A model generated the notes under the pieces. It did not search any database. It worked only from the letters and a program-made list of their open reading frames with translations, and was not told the DNA's origin. DNA of 64,000 nucleotides, from positions 992,001 to 1,056,000 of the forward strand of contig JAADJZ010000001.1 in NCBI GenBank assembly GCA_011032825.1. Reading direction: 5' to 3'. This document shows positions 45,954 through 58,554 of this stretch, piece by piece; within the stretch, counting starts at the first letter, position 1; each line of letters opens with the position of its first letter. The stretch is from Massariosphaeria phaeospora (lineage: Eukaryota; Ascomycota; Dothideomycetes; Pleosporales). The position numbers and the translations under genes are program-made.

Positions 45954-47893
45954 ATGTTTTTCCCAGAGCACCTACTCTCCAAGTCGGGGCCGCTGGCTCG
46001 CGTCTGGCTGGCGGCCAATCTCGAGAAGAAACTCTCGAAGAACCAAGTGCTGCAAGACAAGATTGTGGATGACATTGGAGTCATTATCAGACCCGAAGTC
46101 GCTGGTGGTCCGATGGCTTTACGCCTAAGCGGCCAGCTTCTTCTAGGTGTTGTGCGCATCTACAGCAGGAAAGCGCGTTACTTGCTTGACGATTGCAATG
46201 AGGCGCTTACGAGGATCAAGATGGTAAACAGCTACACGTATCCGTCAACAATCTGATTGCTAACACGCGTCTGAAGGCGTTCCGCCCTGGGAACATTGAT
46301 ATGCCCGCGAACCAGTCCCACATCGCGAACCCCGCCAGCTTGACACTGCCAGATGTCTTGACCGAGATCGATCTGCTCGCCCCCATGCCTGATCCGTCTT
46401 TGCTATTCTCGCAGCCATTGCTAGACTTCGGTCCTGGAGCAGACGACACAACCGTGCCCGATTGGGACCACAGTCAATTCCTATCTGGTAGCATTGAACA
46501 ACCCCGCGCCGACGAGATGGCACTGGAGGAAGGAGACGATCTTCACCTGGATCTCGGCGAGGACTTGGACCCACACACGGCCCTGTATGACGACGGCCCG
46601 AGCATTGAAGCAGGGCGTGACGCGCCACCTGAACGACGCCCCTCCGAAGAATATGCCTCTAGTGAGAAGGGTTTCGAAGAGCCAGACCTGGGTCTGGATT
46701 TTGGAAACGACATGACTGACCTACCGCCTGCGCCTATGGACGAAGACATGGATGTTGCCATGGGAGGCATGACAGATCTTGAAGCACCTATCGAACCGAC
46801 ATTAGGCGACGAGCCTGGTTTGGAGCGTGGCGAGCGCGAATCCTTGTCTCCTCTTTCTTCCATTCGATCTAGCGTGGAGCGGGATCTCGAGCAGACTTTC
46901 CATGAGCAGAACACGTCCGCGTTCCAACTCCAAGAACAAGAAGAGGCCGAGGATGAGACCGAGGAGGTACAACAAACGCAGAGAGCAAAGCGTCGCAGAG
47001 TGCTAGAGAGAGATGCCGACACTCAAATTACGAATTCTCAGATCCGGGACCAACAGAACAATCGCGACAAAATCCTCAAGCCGGCCTCCTTTCTACCGCG
47101 TGACCCTATGCTCTTGGCCCTTATGAACATGCAGAAGTCTGGAGGCTTCGTATCCAGCATTCTTGGCGATGGCCGAAGTCAGGGCTGGGCCCCAGAGCTG
47201 AGGGGCATCTTGTCTTTTGAGGTAGTGTCTCGTCCCAGCCAGAAGCGAAAGCGAGACAGTGGTGTCGCGGACCTGGGCAACGAGGAAGAGGAAGAAGACG
47301 CAACCGCGGGTGCAGAGAAAACGCCTCAACTCGAATTTGACCAGACCGACGCGGGCCTAGAAGACGTTGCTGTGGATCTTGGCGGTGATACTAGTCTGGC
47401 ACACGAAGAGGAAATGATCCAGCTTCCCGACGATGTTGGCCCTGTGCTACAGGAGGAGGAACAGTTCGATGACGAGGTCTTTTCGCCTGTGCCCGACAAC
47501 TTCGATGACACTACCGCTCCTTTGCTTCACCCGGCGGATAGTGGCCCGATCTCGTTAGGGACCAAACACGCAGTTCATCTACTACGGGAGCGTTTCGGAT
47601 CTGAAGCCGAGTCCAGCGAGTCTGAGCGACAGAATACTAGTGTCCTGTTCCAAGACATGCTGCCTGAGGCCACAACAACAAAGGCTGACGCCACCAAAAT
47701 GTTCTTCGAGGTGTTGGTGCTGGCGACCAAGGATGCCATCAAGGTAGAGCAGCCGGTGAACGAATTGGGCGGAAATCTCCGCATCCGCAGCAAGCGAGGG
47801 CTTTGGGGATCATGGGCAGAAACGTCCGCTAGTGGAGAACTGGCATCTGAGACTGCACCCGAGGCTTCTGCTGAGGTTGCCGTCGAAGCATGA
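45954..47893 (+). CDS. RAD21: mitotic cohesin kleisin RAD21/SCC1, two exons
   Basis: This kleisin closes the Smc1-Smc3 ring that holds sister chromatids together. Exon 1 (45954-46223) encodes the N-terminal kleisin domain, starting MFFPEHLLSKSGPLARVWLA with SRKARYLLDDCNEAL. Exon 2 (46277-47893) continues AFRPGNIDMP. Total length is 628 aa. The centre is acidic and disordered with glutamate runs and an NLS (KRRRVLE). The C-terminal winged helix (MFFEVLVLATKDAIKVEQ) binds the Smc1 head. The text after KM follows mitotic Rad21 and not meiotic Rec8. The 53-nt intron has donor GTAAAC and acceptor TGAAG. Candidate separase sites (ExxR) occur in the Glu/Arg-rich centre, but several fit, so none is assigned. 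Confidence 0.94.
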
Positions 47894-48284
47894 GCACGGT
47901 CAGGCTATGGTTGTTTTCTTCATGGGTCGGACTAGGATTGACGTTGGCTATCGGCCCCGGCGGCGTTCCCTGGATACCCTTTCCACACGTGTACGACTTT
48001 GGTAAGACGATTGGGTTTTGATTGGAGTTTAGACGGCTCGCTTGGATGTTCATTCTTGTGTGCTGGTACGGGAAATTCTTATAGGTATTTGGGTTCATTG
48101 ATCAATTCAAAAGGTTGCTGTGTTCGACTAGTTTACCGTTGTTATTTAACGGTATTGGATAGGGATGTTCCAGGCAAAATGACGTCTATGCTGCCAAGTC
48201 TCGGAACTTGCCTTTCCGACTTCCGAGTTAAAAATTTTTGGCCATCCACCGTTCTCAAACTGCTCGGCCACAGAAAATGTGCTG
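47894..48284. other. short intergenic region RAD21-SUA5
   Basis: This 391-bp tandem spacer holds the RAD21 3' UTR and the SUA5 promoter. I see no gene. Confidence 0.5.
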
Positions 48285-49772
48285 ATGCCCATTTCTTCTA
48301 TCCGCATTCTGAATGTCCTACTCACCAGAAAACTTTGTTCGTCCTCCCGCGCACTACAGGCTCTGGCGCAACTCGCTGCAACAGAGCCCGCCAATATTAC
48401 TTCCCCGCTGACTCCTCGTCCTGTCAAATTTCGCCGCACCAACCCCGCCACTATGAATACCGATATCTTGCCAGTAGACGCCAGTAAACTCGGCAAGATT
48501 ACGTTCAAAGAGGACCCCGATGCTTTGGTCGATGAGTGGAGCATTCAGTATGAGCCGGGAAAAGATGTGGAGAGTTTGCGCCGAGCAGCAGAGGAACTCG
48601 CGACCACGGATATACCTGTTGCGTTCCCCACAGAGACTGTATATGGCCTGGGCGCAGACGCAACAAGGAGTTCAGCTGTGCGCGCCATCTTCGCGGCGAA
48701 GGGACGCCCGGCCGACAACCCGCTCATCGTCCACATCCACTCCATCCCGCAACTGAGCGCGCTGCTGGTGGGAACCAAGAACAATCCAGCCGACGCTCCA
48801 GATCCTATTCCGGACATCTACAACCCACTCATCCAGAGGTTCTGGCCTGGCCCTCTCACCATCATCCTCCCGAACCCGGAGCATTCGGCTCTCGCGCCTG
48901 AAGTCACGGCCGGACTGAGCACATTCGGCGCGCGCATGCCGAGGAGCATCCTCGCGCTCGCACTGATCAGACTCGCTGGTGTGCCGCTCGCCGCACCCTC
49001 TGCCAATGCGTCCACCCGGCCTTCACCAACGGCTGCCGAGCACGTCCACGACGACCTCAACGGCCGAATCCACACCATCCTCGATGGCGGGCCCTGCGAA
49101 GTGGGCGTCGAAAGCACAGTCGTGGACGGCCTGGCTCATCCCCCAGCGATACTTCGGCCCGGAGGCGTCACACTGGAGCAGTTGCGACAGTGTCCCGGGT
49201 GGGAGCACGTCGCAGTCGGCTACAAAGACGCGGCCCATGAGAAAGAACTGCAGCCCCGCGCGCCGGGCATGAAATACCGCCACTACTCGCCCAAAGCCAC
49301 CGTCATACTGTATGAATCGAGCGCGAACCTGCCAGACCTACAGGACGCCCTCGCCCAAGCAAACACGCACCGCTCCATCGGCATCATCCGCACGAAGTCC
49401 TGGCCACCCGCCCTCGGCCTCCCCGTCGAGCACAGCGACCCTACACCACTACCACCACCACCGCAGCACCTCACAAACCCCTCTCCCTCCTCTCCACCCC
49501 CCAGCCTCGCCAACCTCCTCCGCTCCATAACCCAACACCAACCCCCACCCGCCACGCACTTCACCACACGCATCCACTCCGCCGACATATGGGACATCCA
49601 CCTCAGCGCCGACACCGCAGCCGTAGCCCGCGGACTGTTTTCCGCGCTGCGCGAGCTGGACAAGAAGGGCGTGGGTGTGATTTACGTCGAGGGCATAGAC
49701 GATCGCACGGGTGACGATATAGCGGTGGCGGTGATGAATCGGCTGCGGAAGGCGGCGGAGATGTGCGTTTGA
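48285..49772 (+). CDS. SUA5: SUA5 threonylcarbamoyl-AMP synthase (tRNA t6A modification)
   Basis: It makes threonylcarbamoyl-AMP from threonine, bicarbonate and ATP for t6A at tRNA position 37. This is a single exon of 495 aa. The YrdC core shows PVAFPTETVYGLGADAT, KGRPADNPLIVHI, RFWPGPLTIIL and PLAAPSANAS; the Sua5 C-terminal domain follows a Ser/Pro linker (from KYRHYSPKATVILYE through RGLFSALRELDKKGVG). Two in-frame starts occur. ATG 48285 gives a leader rich in Arg, Ser, Leu and Ala that looks like a mitochondrial presequence, and ATG 48453 (MNTDILPVDASKLG) gives a cytosolic-type start. Dual targeting of this enzyme is known in eukaryotes. A palindrome (ATACGTAC-G-GTACGTAT, 49850-49866) lies just past the stop. 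Confidence 0.93.
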   Translation: MPISSIRILNVLLTRKLCSSSRALQALAQLAATEPANITSPLTPRPVKFRRTNPATMNTDILPVDASKLGKITFKEDPDALVDEWSIQYEPGKDVESLRRAAEELATTDIPVAFPTETVYGLGADATRSSAVRAIFAAKGRPADNPLIVHIHSIPQLSALLVGTKNNPADAPDPIPDIYNPLIQRFWPGPLTIILPNPEHSALAPEVTAGLSTFGARMPRSILALALIRLAGVPLAAPSANASTRPSPTAAEHVHDDLNGRIHTILDGGPCEVGVESTVVDGLAHPPAILRPGGVTLEQLRQCPGWEHVAVGYKDAAHEKELQPRAPGMKYRHYSPKATVILYESSANLPDLQDALAQANTHRSIGIIRTKSWPPALGLPVEHSDPTPLPPPPQHLTNPSPSSPPPSLANLLRSITQHQPPPATHFTTRIHSADIWDIHLSADTAAVARGLFSALRELDKKGVGVIYVEGIDDRTGDDIAVAVMNRLRKAAEMCV

Positions 49773-50395
49773 GCGGGGGGTGGCGGAGCGAATCATGTGT
49801 TGGTGTATAGCTAGTTGATTGATTGCCTTGTTTTGCCAGTCTTTGGTATATACGTACGGTACGTATGTACGTGGACGGCGGCGTGCATATCCATTGGGGA
49901 ACTAAATTCAACTGAATTGAACTGGCATCGATGGTAGAACAATACCATCTTTCGCAGATCCCACGAACCACATCACCCCAGAACAGTGTTCCGGCCACGT
50001 CATCCCATTCCATCAATATCATCGCGTCTCGTATCCTCCACCTCCTATCTAGTTAGTTAAAGTCCGCATTCGCCTCATATCCGGGCCGGCCACACCAGAC
50101 CACTCTTCTGCCATACACACAGTCTTCCTTCCTTTTCCTCTACATATACATCTACATATGCGTCTGCATGTGCATGCAGCCGATTTCTCTCTATGTGCCG
50201 TTTACCAAGCGACACGCCGAAGCGTACCGGATATAGACGCCGTGGTACTCCTAGTACTTGATCCATATGGGTAGGTACACGTCACGTATATGCATCAGAG
50301 TACACAAATATAAGGGAGAAGAAGAAAGTTATCTCATATCTAAATCTGCCAGCCAGCTTGGTAGAAAACCGCAATCCATGCCATCCGCCCCACCC
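49773..50395. other. convergent gap SUA5 / ABCG transporter
   Basis: No gene is seen. The palindrome at 49850-49866 could form a hairpin in the SUA5 3' UTR. Simple TACATATGCG-type sequence lies near 50140-50170. Confidence 0.5.
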
Positions 50396-53300
50396 CTATA
50401 CACGCACCTCCGCGCCCTCAACCCGCGACATCGTCCCCCCCGTCGACCCCGTCCCCACTCCCATCCTCCCCCCCATCTTCCCCCACGCCCTCCCCACCCA
50501 CCTCTCCTTCACCATCTTCAAAATCGCATACGCCAGCACCCTATACACGAGCGTGCAAACTCCCAGCGCCGCAAGGTTAAGTCTCGCATTCGTGTTCAGG
50601 TGGTACAAGTCCAGGACCTGGTCGCCGGTGGAGATGGGGCAGGCGCCGCCGGGCAGGCGCTGCCAGGGCTCGCAGGTGAAGGCCTGGCCGCGCAGCGTGT
50701 AGGGCGCCATGTTGGCGATGGCGTACTTGATGGGCGAGAGGTGGTTGAAGGCTGAAAGGAAGGGGGGGATGGAGAGGGACATTACGCCGCCTGGATGGGG
50801 GGGAAAGAGGGGTTAGCGGATGGGGTTGGTTTGGGGGGGTGGGAATTGGTGGGGGCGGAGCGGGAAAGGAAGTGAACTGAACTGCATGCTTACCCATGAT
50901 CTGCGCAACAGAGAGAAACACCGACATGCAATTGACGGAAAAGCCCGTGTGGGTGAAGAGCGTGTTGAACGCGATGCCGAGACTCTCGCCACAGCTCACG
51001 ATGCAGAAGGCGTTGAAGGTGATGATGAAAAACACCTCTGCCGAGCGCTCGAGGCCGCACGCGAGGCAGACCAGCACGGCGAAGACGATGCAGCTGATGA
51101 GCTCGAAGGGCGTTTCGAGGACCGTGTAGGTGAGGAAGAAGGCTTCGACGCCGTAGACGCGGTCGTCGTAGTCGCGGTAGAAGACGTCGCGCTCGCCGGG
51201 GTAGACGGCGACGTTCTGGAGCACTGGGGTGGGGGATGTCAGTCTGCTTGTCGCATAATCTGACGAGGAAAGGGGGGAAGTAGGGGACTTACTGCCAACG
51301 AAGTAAAGAGGTGCGATCTCGACGAGGAAACCGAGACGGTTTTGGATGGCGAAGTAGTTGTTCTTTAGCGGCGCGAAGAAGAGCGCGAGGACGAGACCTA
51401 GACCGACGACTTGCATGATCCGAGCCGTGAGGAGATCGGGTTGCCGGAAGAAATTGACCGTTGCGCGTTTTGCAAGAATGGGAAATGCGGAGGCAAAAGA
51501 CGCTGGTGCGCGAGCCAAACTGCCCAGTTCCGCAGGTGTAGCTATAGAGCCTACTCGAGCAGCCGGAAACATATCAGGTGTCCAGGACTCGATGAGTTTA
51601 CGGACTTTGGCCCTGCTGGCTGCTTCTCTCGATTCGTGCTGCAGGTCGACGGTGATGAGATCGAGGGCGAAATCGGCTGGGTTGATATGGCGTGGGCAAT
51701 CATAGCCCTGGGCCGAGAAGTGCGGTAGCATATTTCGGGCTGGTCCGGCGTAAACTGCGTTGCCTCCGCGCGCGAGGAGCAGCATGTTGCCGAAATGGAC
51801 GAACAGATCCGAGCGCGGTTGGTGGATTGTGACGATGAGTGTGCGGCCTTCATTTGCTAATCCACGAAGCACATCCATGATCGACAACGCTGTGAAGGCG
51901 TCGAGGCCGGACAGTGGCTCGTCGAGTAATAGGATGCGGGGCTCGGTGAGGACCTGCACCGCGATTGTTACTCTGCGCTTCTCTCCGCCACTGATGCCTT
52001 TGATGAGATCGTTTCCGATGAGGTTGTCGGCGCAGTCTTTAAGCCCCATCTTCAATAGAACCTCTTCTGATTTCTGAATCCTTTGTTCTTTGGACATCCA
52101 TTTTGGAAGTCTCAAGCCGGCTGCATACCGCAGTGTTTCTCGGACTGTGAGCGAGGCTAGAAGTGCGTCGTCGTCTTGCGTGACGAAGGAGCAAATAGCA
52201 TGCACGACATCTTCAGACGGCGCAAGACCGTTGAATGTCATGCTTCCAAACCTCCGGTAGCGGGTTTTCATATCATCTCTCAGTCGTCCTGCCATACTAT
52301 TGAGCAATGAAGTTTTGCCAGACCCTGAAGGGCCCATGATGACATTGAGTGTGCCAGGTTGGAAGTCAGCAGTCAGCGATTTGAGAATTGGCTTAGTTGT
52401 CCGAGTTCTCAATGAGCATTTTTCAATGTCGAGGCCATATCCTTCTAGCCGGATAGAAATAGTCCGGATCTGGTCAGGAGACCGAACAGCCATCTTCTCT
52501 TTGCCAGCCGAAGCATCAGTATTCGAAGGCCTGGCTCGGGCCAATCCTATCTCGGCGCTCCAAAACCTGAGTAGGACCCCGGCGCCGATGTAGAACGCAA
52601 TGACGAAACCGACCAATGGCAGTATTGGGCGCCAAATCCAGTTGTTGGGTAACCCTAATGAGGTCATGATGAATTCGCCGGTGTATTCTTTGCAGGCAGG
52701 GTTCGCCGCACCACCTTCGAGGGGGCAATCGTAGAAGTGGCCGGTAAATTCATTTGCGCAAAGTGCCCCAAACGCATAGAACTGCAGTAAAGTTAAAACA
52801 CATTGAACTAGAGGTTACATGCACGTTGTGCAAAGACTTACAACATAGGAAGTCCATTTAGTCCAACGGACATATATTGGGATAGTATTGGACTGGATGA
52901 AGTACCCGCAAGCCATTGATTGCAGAGTATACGCCAGATTGGCAACTAAGCTTGCCTAGAACTAGTTAGTCATTGATCTTCCAATGTTGTATGCGCATGG
53001 CTTACTCCAGCGAAATTTCTTGAGATAGCTACGCATGTCGTTGCAAAGCAGACGGCAATGTACTGCTCTAGTAGCATTACGCTGAAGAATGTGAGAAATT
53101 CTTTCCCGTCAGTACGGAAACCAGTCATGAAGTAGAAGATAAGTGAGAAAATAAGTGGCACGGGAACATCTTCGATAAACATTCGCGCTAGGCGTCTGGA
53201 TATCAGGAATGCAGGAATCCCTACGACACCTTGTCTCGCCTCTTCGTCAAAGAGCTGGATGTCGGTAGTCAAGCGATAAGTTTCGTACAGAAGGACAAGA

Positions 53301-54852
53301 TAGCCCTGAAGCGCGGATGCCGTGTAGAGAGCGCCTTGTCGAGATCTTATTCCCGATAGAGAGCCATCTAGCTGAAGAAATATCCATCCGGTGATGATAC
53401 TCATGCCGATGGCTTCCACAAGACTTCCAAACATGCCCATTGGGTCTCGAATCGTAACGACCCATGTCCGAGCCGTAAGCACACGGATTTGCTGCAGGAG
53501 CGAAGTATGCTTAGCTCCAAGAGTCTTGGAAGGGTGTTTGGTGATAGTACCCGGCGCTTTGGCTTCGGTTGTTTGCTTTGTCGAATGCTCTCTCCACGCT
53601 TCCTTGATTTGGTCCACACGCGCTTGAGCGTTCTTCTCGGCTTCGTCGCTGCGGTTGTCGACGCTTACAATATCAATAAGATATTCGGCGGGATTCGTAA
53701 AGGGAGGAACTTCGTGTCCCTGACTAGCAAAATAGGGGAGACATTCTTTTGCACTGCCGGCGTACGCCGGGCAGCCTTTCGTTAGGAGGATGATATTGTC
53801 GAAGAGATTCCAGATTTCAGAACGAGGCTGGTGTACTGCATCTGATCAGTGTTGCACACAATAACAAGCTATGAAACAGGATGAAAAGTGTTGTAGTGTT
53901 ACGAGGCTTAGAGCTTTAGGACGATACAATAAGATGTGGAATTGACTTACTGGTCACGATAATGGTTCTCCCTTTTCGGGCAAGATATTGCAGCGTCTTT
54001 ACTACTTGATATGCGCTTGTCGAATCAAGCCCGGTTGTGGGCTCATCAAGCCATAACAAGCTTGGATTTGACAATAGCTACATCGGTAAGCATGCGCCTG
54101 GAATCCCTTTCTGTAGTCAACGTGGCTCGACCTACCTGAACGCCGATACTTGTTCTCCTCCTCTCACCACCACTACACCCGCGATGCTCATGGTTTCCTA
54201 TGCGAGTGTCGGCTGCCTCTTTCAAGCCTAGTTCCATGATGACTTCTTCAACAAGCCGCTTCCGCTCTTCTTGGGTGATGGATGGTGGTAAGCGGAGCTG
54301 TGCCGCATACATTAATGTTTCCCGCACAGTCAGAGTCGGCAGAAGAATATCCTGCTGGATGACATATGCACTTCGAACCCCTGAGGTATCTTCACTGCCA
54401 TCAAACAGAGTGCCACCTGATACTGAAAGACGGTTTCCTTTCATGCGGCCGCTCATTTGGTTCAGTAGGGAGGTCTTGCCGCTCCCACTTCCGCCGATTA
54501 TGGCTGTCAGGGTGCCCGGCTCAAAGTCCATCGAGACATCGTCCAATATTGTCTTGACATGATTGGTGTGGCTTACTGGGGACTTGTTCTTCGAGAAGAG
54601 CTTCGCCACAGCACTTGGAGATTCATCCACAGACACGGAAAGATGCTCCAGGCGGACGCCTACTGGGTCCACTTCTCGCAACGAGATGGCATTTGCGCCA
54701 TGTGAGGTGTTGGTCGCATTCGTCGTGACCGGCCGTATGGAGGCGCGATCGTCATCGTCTAGCGCCGGCGGGGTCCCCTGCTGCTGCGTTCCCTCAACGC
54801 CTCTGCCTTTGCCTTTCACGCCGCTCGCCTGGCTCTTTTCTGGAGGGTCCAT
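50396..54852 (-). CDS. full-size WHITE-type ABCG transporter (yeast YOL075C-like), seven exons
   Basis: Exons 54852-54136, 54077-53951, 53835-53006, 52955-52842, 52781-51293, 51223-50894 and 50790-50396 join in frame to 1,333 aa. The order is NBD1-TMD1-NBD2-TMD2. NBD1 has Walker [10 protein letters not shown], signature CSGGERRR and Walker [17 protein letters not shown]2 has [17 protein letters not shown] and [13 protein letters not shown]. Both have the H-loop IVTIHQPRS, and both halves keep full catalytic sets, unlike PDR pumps with one degenerate site. The short extracellular loop before NBD2 is cysteine-containing ([18 protein letters not shown]). In yeast the homologue is a vacuolar or endomembrane protein of unclear substrate. 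The long 5' gap may carry its promoter. Introns are 50-115 nt. Confidence 0.9.
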
Positions 54853-57800
54853 GGTCGCTGCCGCCCACGACTAGACATGAGAGTGGAAGGAAAAGGGACG
54901 AACGATGCGGCATGACCAGCACCTGCGTCGAGAGTCGAGACAGTCATCTCGAGCTCGCGACTCCGTGCGGCGTGCGCTGGGGGAGGGGGAGGGGGTGGGG
55001 GGGGAAGCAGCTGTCGCCGTTGGCTGCGCTCTGGCTCGCTAAGCAGCCGATGTAGATTGCAGATGGCAATCACGCTCGTCGCTTCCTGCAATCATCCTTC
55101 CTGCCTCGGGTGTGCGGCGCCCGTCGCTCTTGCCGTCGAGACACATCGGAAGACGCAGCGACTTCTTCTTCGCACTGCAACACCTCGCCTGTTGAACTTC
55201 TTCAACATCGTCAGTCTTGCCGCTACTGGGGCTGACCCGGAGGACCGCCACAACGTTGGAACTTGGAAGGGCGTCAAGCCCCCGATCAACGCCCCCGCGT
55301 CCGCTGGAACGCCATCTGCAACGCACCCCTGCACGTCACATCACATCCCCAGCTTCTCGACCGTCCATCGCACCGCCTGGTGACAGGCCCGCGTCTTTCG
55401 GGCACCTCCTTTCTTGCGATTCCTCTGCTTGTTGATGAACCTCCCTAGCACCATCGCTTGCTCGCTGTGGGGGGCCGACTACCGAACATGGCATCGCGGT
55501 TCGGCACTTTGCATAAGACTAAGCCCGGACGGCGAGAAGCGAGAAGCGAGAAAACGCATGCGGTTGCGGTTTGGGTATGCATGGCCTCGGTGGTTCCGCA
55601 TCTATGTCTCTTCTAGTGATGAACTGTGTAGGCGTCCATTTACCTAGCCTTGCTAACATCCAATATATGGACCCGGTGCATGTCGAGCTTGCCTCTTCGA
55701 AACCCTAACTTCCATGGTACGGATAACACGAGCCCACTTACAAGCTTCTTCACGCTTTGACGAGGAACTCGTGGGGCCCACTAATACTCGGCCTGCGAAA
55801 TCCTTCATGTGCCAACTGCGCCATGAAGACTAACTTGACGTACGGCCTGGAGTCACGGCATATGCGTCCGTCCCCACTACGCCGCTTCCTCTCCCATCCT
55901 TCAATCTGACAGGAAGTGGTCTTGTTTCGATGTTCTAATATTATCCAGCCGAGCTAAGGAACTCATTACTCGCGTCGAGCATCGGCTACGCAATCTGCTC
56001 AAGTTACAAGTCCTGACGACACGACCCCGGGCCCCCGTGTTCTGTCTGGTATCAAGAACCTCACGCGCGTTCCGGCCGGAGGGCCCCGTGGCACCAGCGA
56101 CCTTGATATCAATATACGCTACTTGGAAAGAGGTCAAGAGGCCACACCGCACACCAGTGGTATCGCACTATCGCGACCGGAACTCGCACACCCATCCTAT
56201 CACTGTGCCCTTTTGAAGGCTACCTCAACATTAGGTTTCCACAAGACGCCATACCAGTAGCGGGAATATTGTAGCCTGCACTTTACGATGCTGACTGGCT
56301 CATGTCAGCTTGATCAAGTGAGGAGCTCTTGATGCAGGTCCGCCTCCGTAGGGCTGCCCCAGCGGGCTCATCTGACCTCTGCGAACCGGCGTTCGACCCG
56401 TCCAGCCAACGATCACCGAGGCAGCCAACGTCCTATTACCTCGTGGCTTAAGCCGTTAGTTATTCTGACATCGGTGAGCTGAAGGTTCCACAGCCTCGAT
56501 TCTGGCGCTCATAATGCGCTATCGGTTTGGCGTGCGATGCAGGGACGTCCAAGACTGGTCAAGTATGATTTTACGATCGGTGAAACTGACTCTCAAAGAA
56601 TTCTAGATTGGGGCACTTCCACTTACCACTGGCTTCGCAGACTCGTACATGAGACATAAAATGTCCGGAAATAACAAGAGCCGGACTTCCACCCATTGTG
56701 GAGAAGCGGTGTGAGAGCAGCCTAGGAGTACCGTGACCATATCCGGGCCATCTCGGATCTCTGGGTGATGCTCATCCATCGAATCCATGGACTCACTGGT
56801 TTTCCTCCTCATCGCAGCCCACAAGAGACCATGCGCAATACACCGCACTTCGCATCCGGTTAGTGATACGAACTAACGTCGTACGCGCAGACACGCAGCT
56901 GTCTCCGATTGATGACAATTATAGCAGAAGTCTACTATCATACTAGACTATGCATCCGTAATCCTGTTTCGCTCTCTCGGATAGAGGTCCGTCACACGGC
57001 AACCTCCGAGCATAGTACCTCTACAGTGGAACCTTCCTACTCCTGCAGTACGTCCAACCCCCACACGGGATGATTTACCCGGCGAGCGATCCAGAACCAG
57101 CATTCGCGCAATGCACGCAGCAACATATCGCCTACCTACCCCTCAGCCTCCGCTTACATGCGCATCACAAGCGTCTCAGCCTCTCCCCGTTGCAAGGAAT
57201 ATTCCACAGACATGCGAATTCCCGCGCCCGAGGCATTTACCCCGATACGCACCATCCCCTCAGGTCAGTAGTAGCCGACTGGGATGCCGCCCACGCAAAG
57301 CTTACCCGGAAGCGAGTGGCTTCGACTTCCAGTGCAGTTCAGGCCAGTCCGCAGAAAGGCCAAACACACAAGTTGTACGGAGTAGGCAAACTTCAACCAA
57401 GACGCAGGACCTCAGACGAGTCCATACACCGCACGCCATGTCTTCTCCAAGCCCAATTCGTCAAGGTTGCTTTCCTGCTCGACCTCCTGGGCCCATGGAT
57501 GGACGGACAAGCCACCCCCAAGGGCCCAGTCTATATCACGATCCACGATATTCACCACTTCGATCCCATATCCCCCTTACCCACACACCACCCCTCTCCT
57601 CTCCTCTACCAACCCAACCCCCACGCTCCGCCAAACCACCGGAACACGAGATTCAAACACCGTCACGAAAGTTGCAAGCTCCGCACACTGCACCCTAGTT
57701 CCTGATCATCATTATCATCCTCGCCCTAGCCCACCTTGGCCCTAACCTCCGCGTTCCTGCCCTTTTACTCCGTGTCTCTACAGAAATCCACCACGACCAT

Positions 57801-58059
57801 GACTCGGCGTCACCACGCACAGCAGACAGCAGGCAGGGCGAGCATATCATCAGTCTGCAGTCTGCGCAGAGTCCCCATAATTATTCCTTTCGCAGGGACC
57901 GCATCGCCATCCATGCACCCGGGGCCTTGCGTTCCCGCCGGCTAAAAGCCCAGCCCAGCCCGCCGCCATGACCCCGTCCCCGTTCCGCTCCGTTCAATTC
58001 GATTCCGTTGAGTTCCTAGGCCCCGGCTCCAATTCACGTTAACGTTAACGGTTAACGTA

Positions 58060-58092
58060 GCGTGGCGTGGGCGTGGGCGTGGGCGTGGGCGT
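58060..58092 (+). repeat. (GTGGGC)n hexamer repeat
   Basis: Four to five tandem GTGGGC units follow three GTTAAC palindromes. It is a simple repeat without coding signs. Confidence 0.8.
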
Positions 58093-58392
58093 ACGTTCAT
58101 ATCGTGAGTGAGTGAGGCTGTTGGAAACGCAATGAACCACCTACGTTAACCCACTCAGCTCACGCTGAAAACACATGAGGCTCTCCGCAGCAAGTTTGAG
58201 CTTTGCGAAAACTTTCTCTGGTTAGTATATGTATGTGGGCATGTCCATGTCCATGTCTATGTACGAGGCCGAGGGCGGCCGAATGAATGCGCATGCATAG
58301 GTAGATACGATACGCTACGATACGGAGTAGGTACCTCCTGCATTGTCGTCCCTGAGGGGGCTATGGAGTACCGAATCCGTGCGGATTGGCGG

Positions 58393-58554
58393 AAGACGTA
58401 GACGTAGACGTAGCCGTAGACGTGAACGTAGCTGTCGACGTAGACGTAGGCCCATACAGTAGTCAAGCGTGCCGGTGCCACCACTCGGGGATGGGGGCAC
58501 AGCAATACCAAGTAAGTTAGGGACGTGGACGTAGACGCGGACGTGAACGTGAAC
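58393..58554 (+). repeat. (GACGTA)n-type hexamer arrays
   Basis: Imperfect GACGTA, GACGTG and AACGTA units occur in two blocks (58393-58449 and 58521-58554) with ordinary DNA between. Each unit contains ACGT, a bZIP core, but the regularity points to slippage. Confidence 0.75.

Noticed and set aside
49850..49866. Palindrome after SUA5 as a bacterial-type terminator
   Set aside because: The genome is eukaryotic and no T-run follows; kept only as a possible 3'-UTR hairpin.
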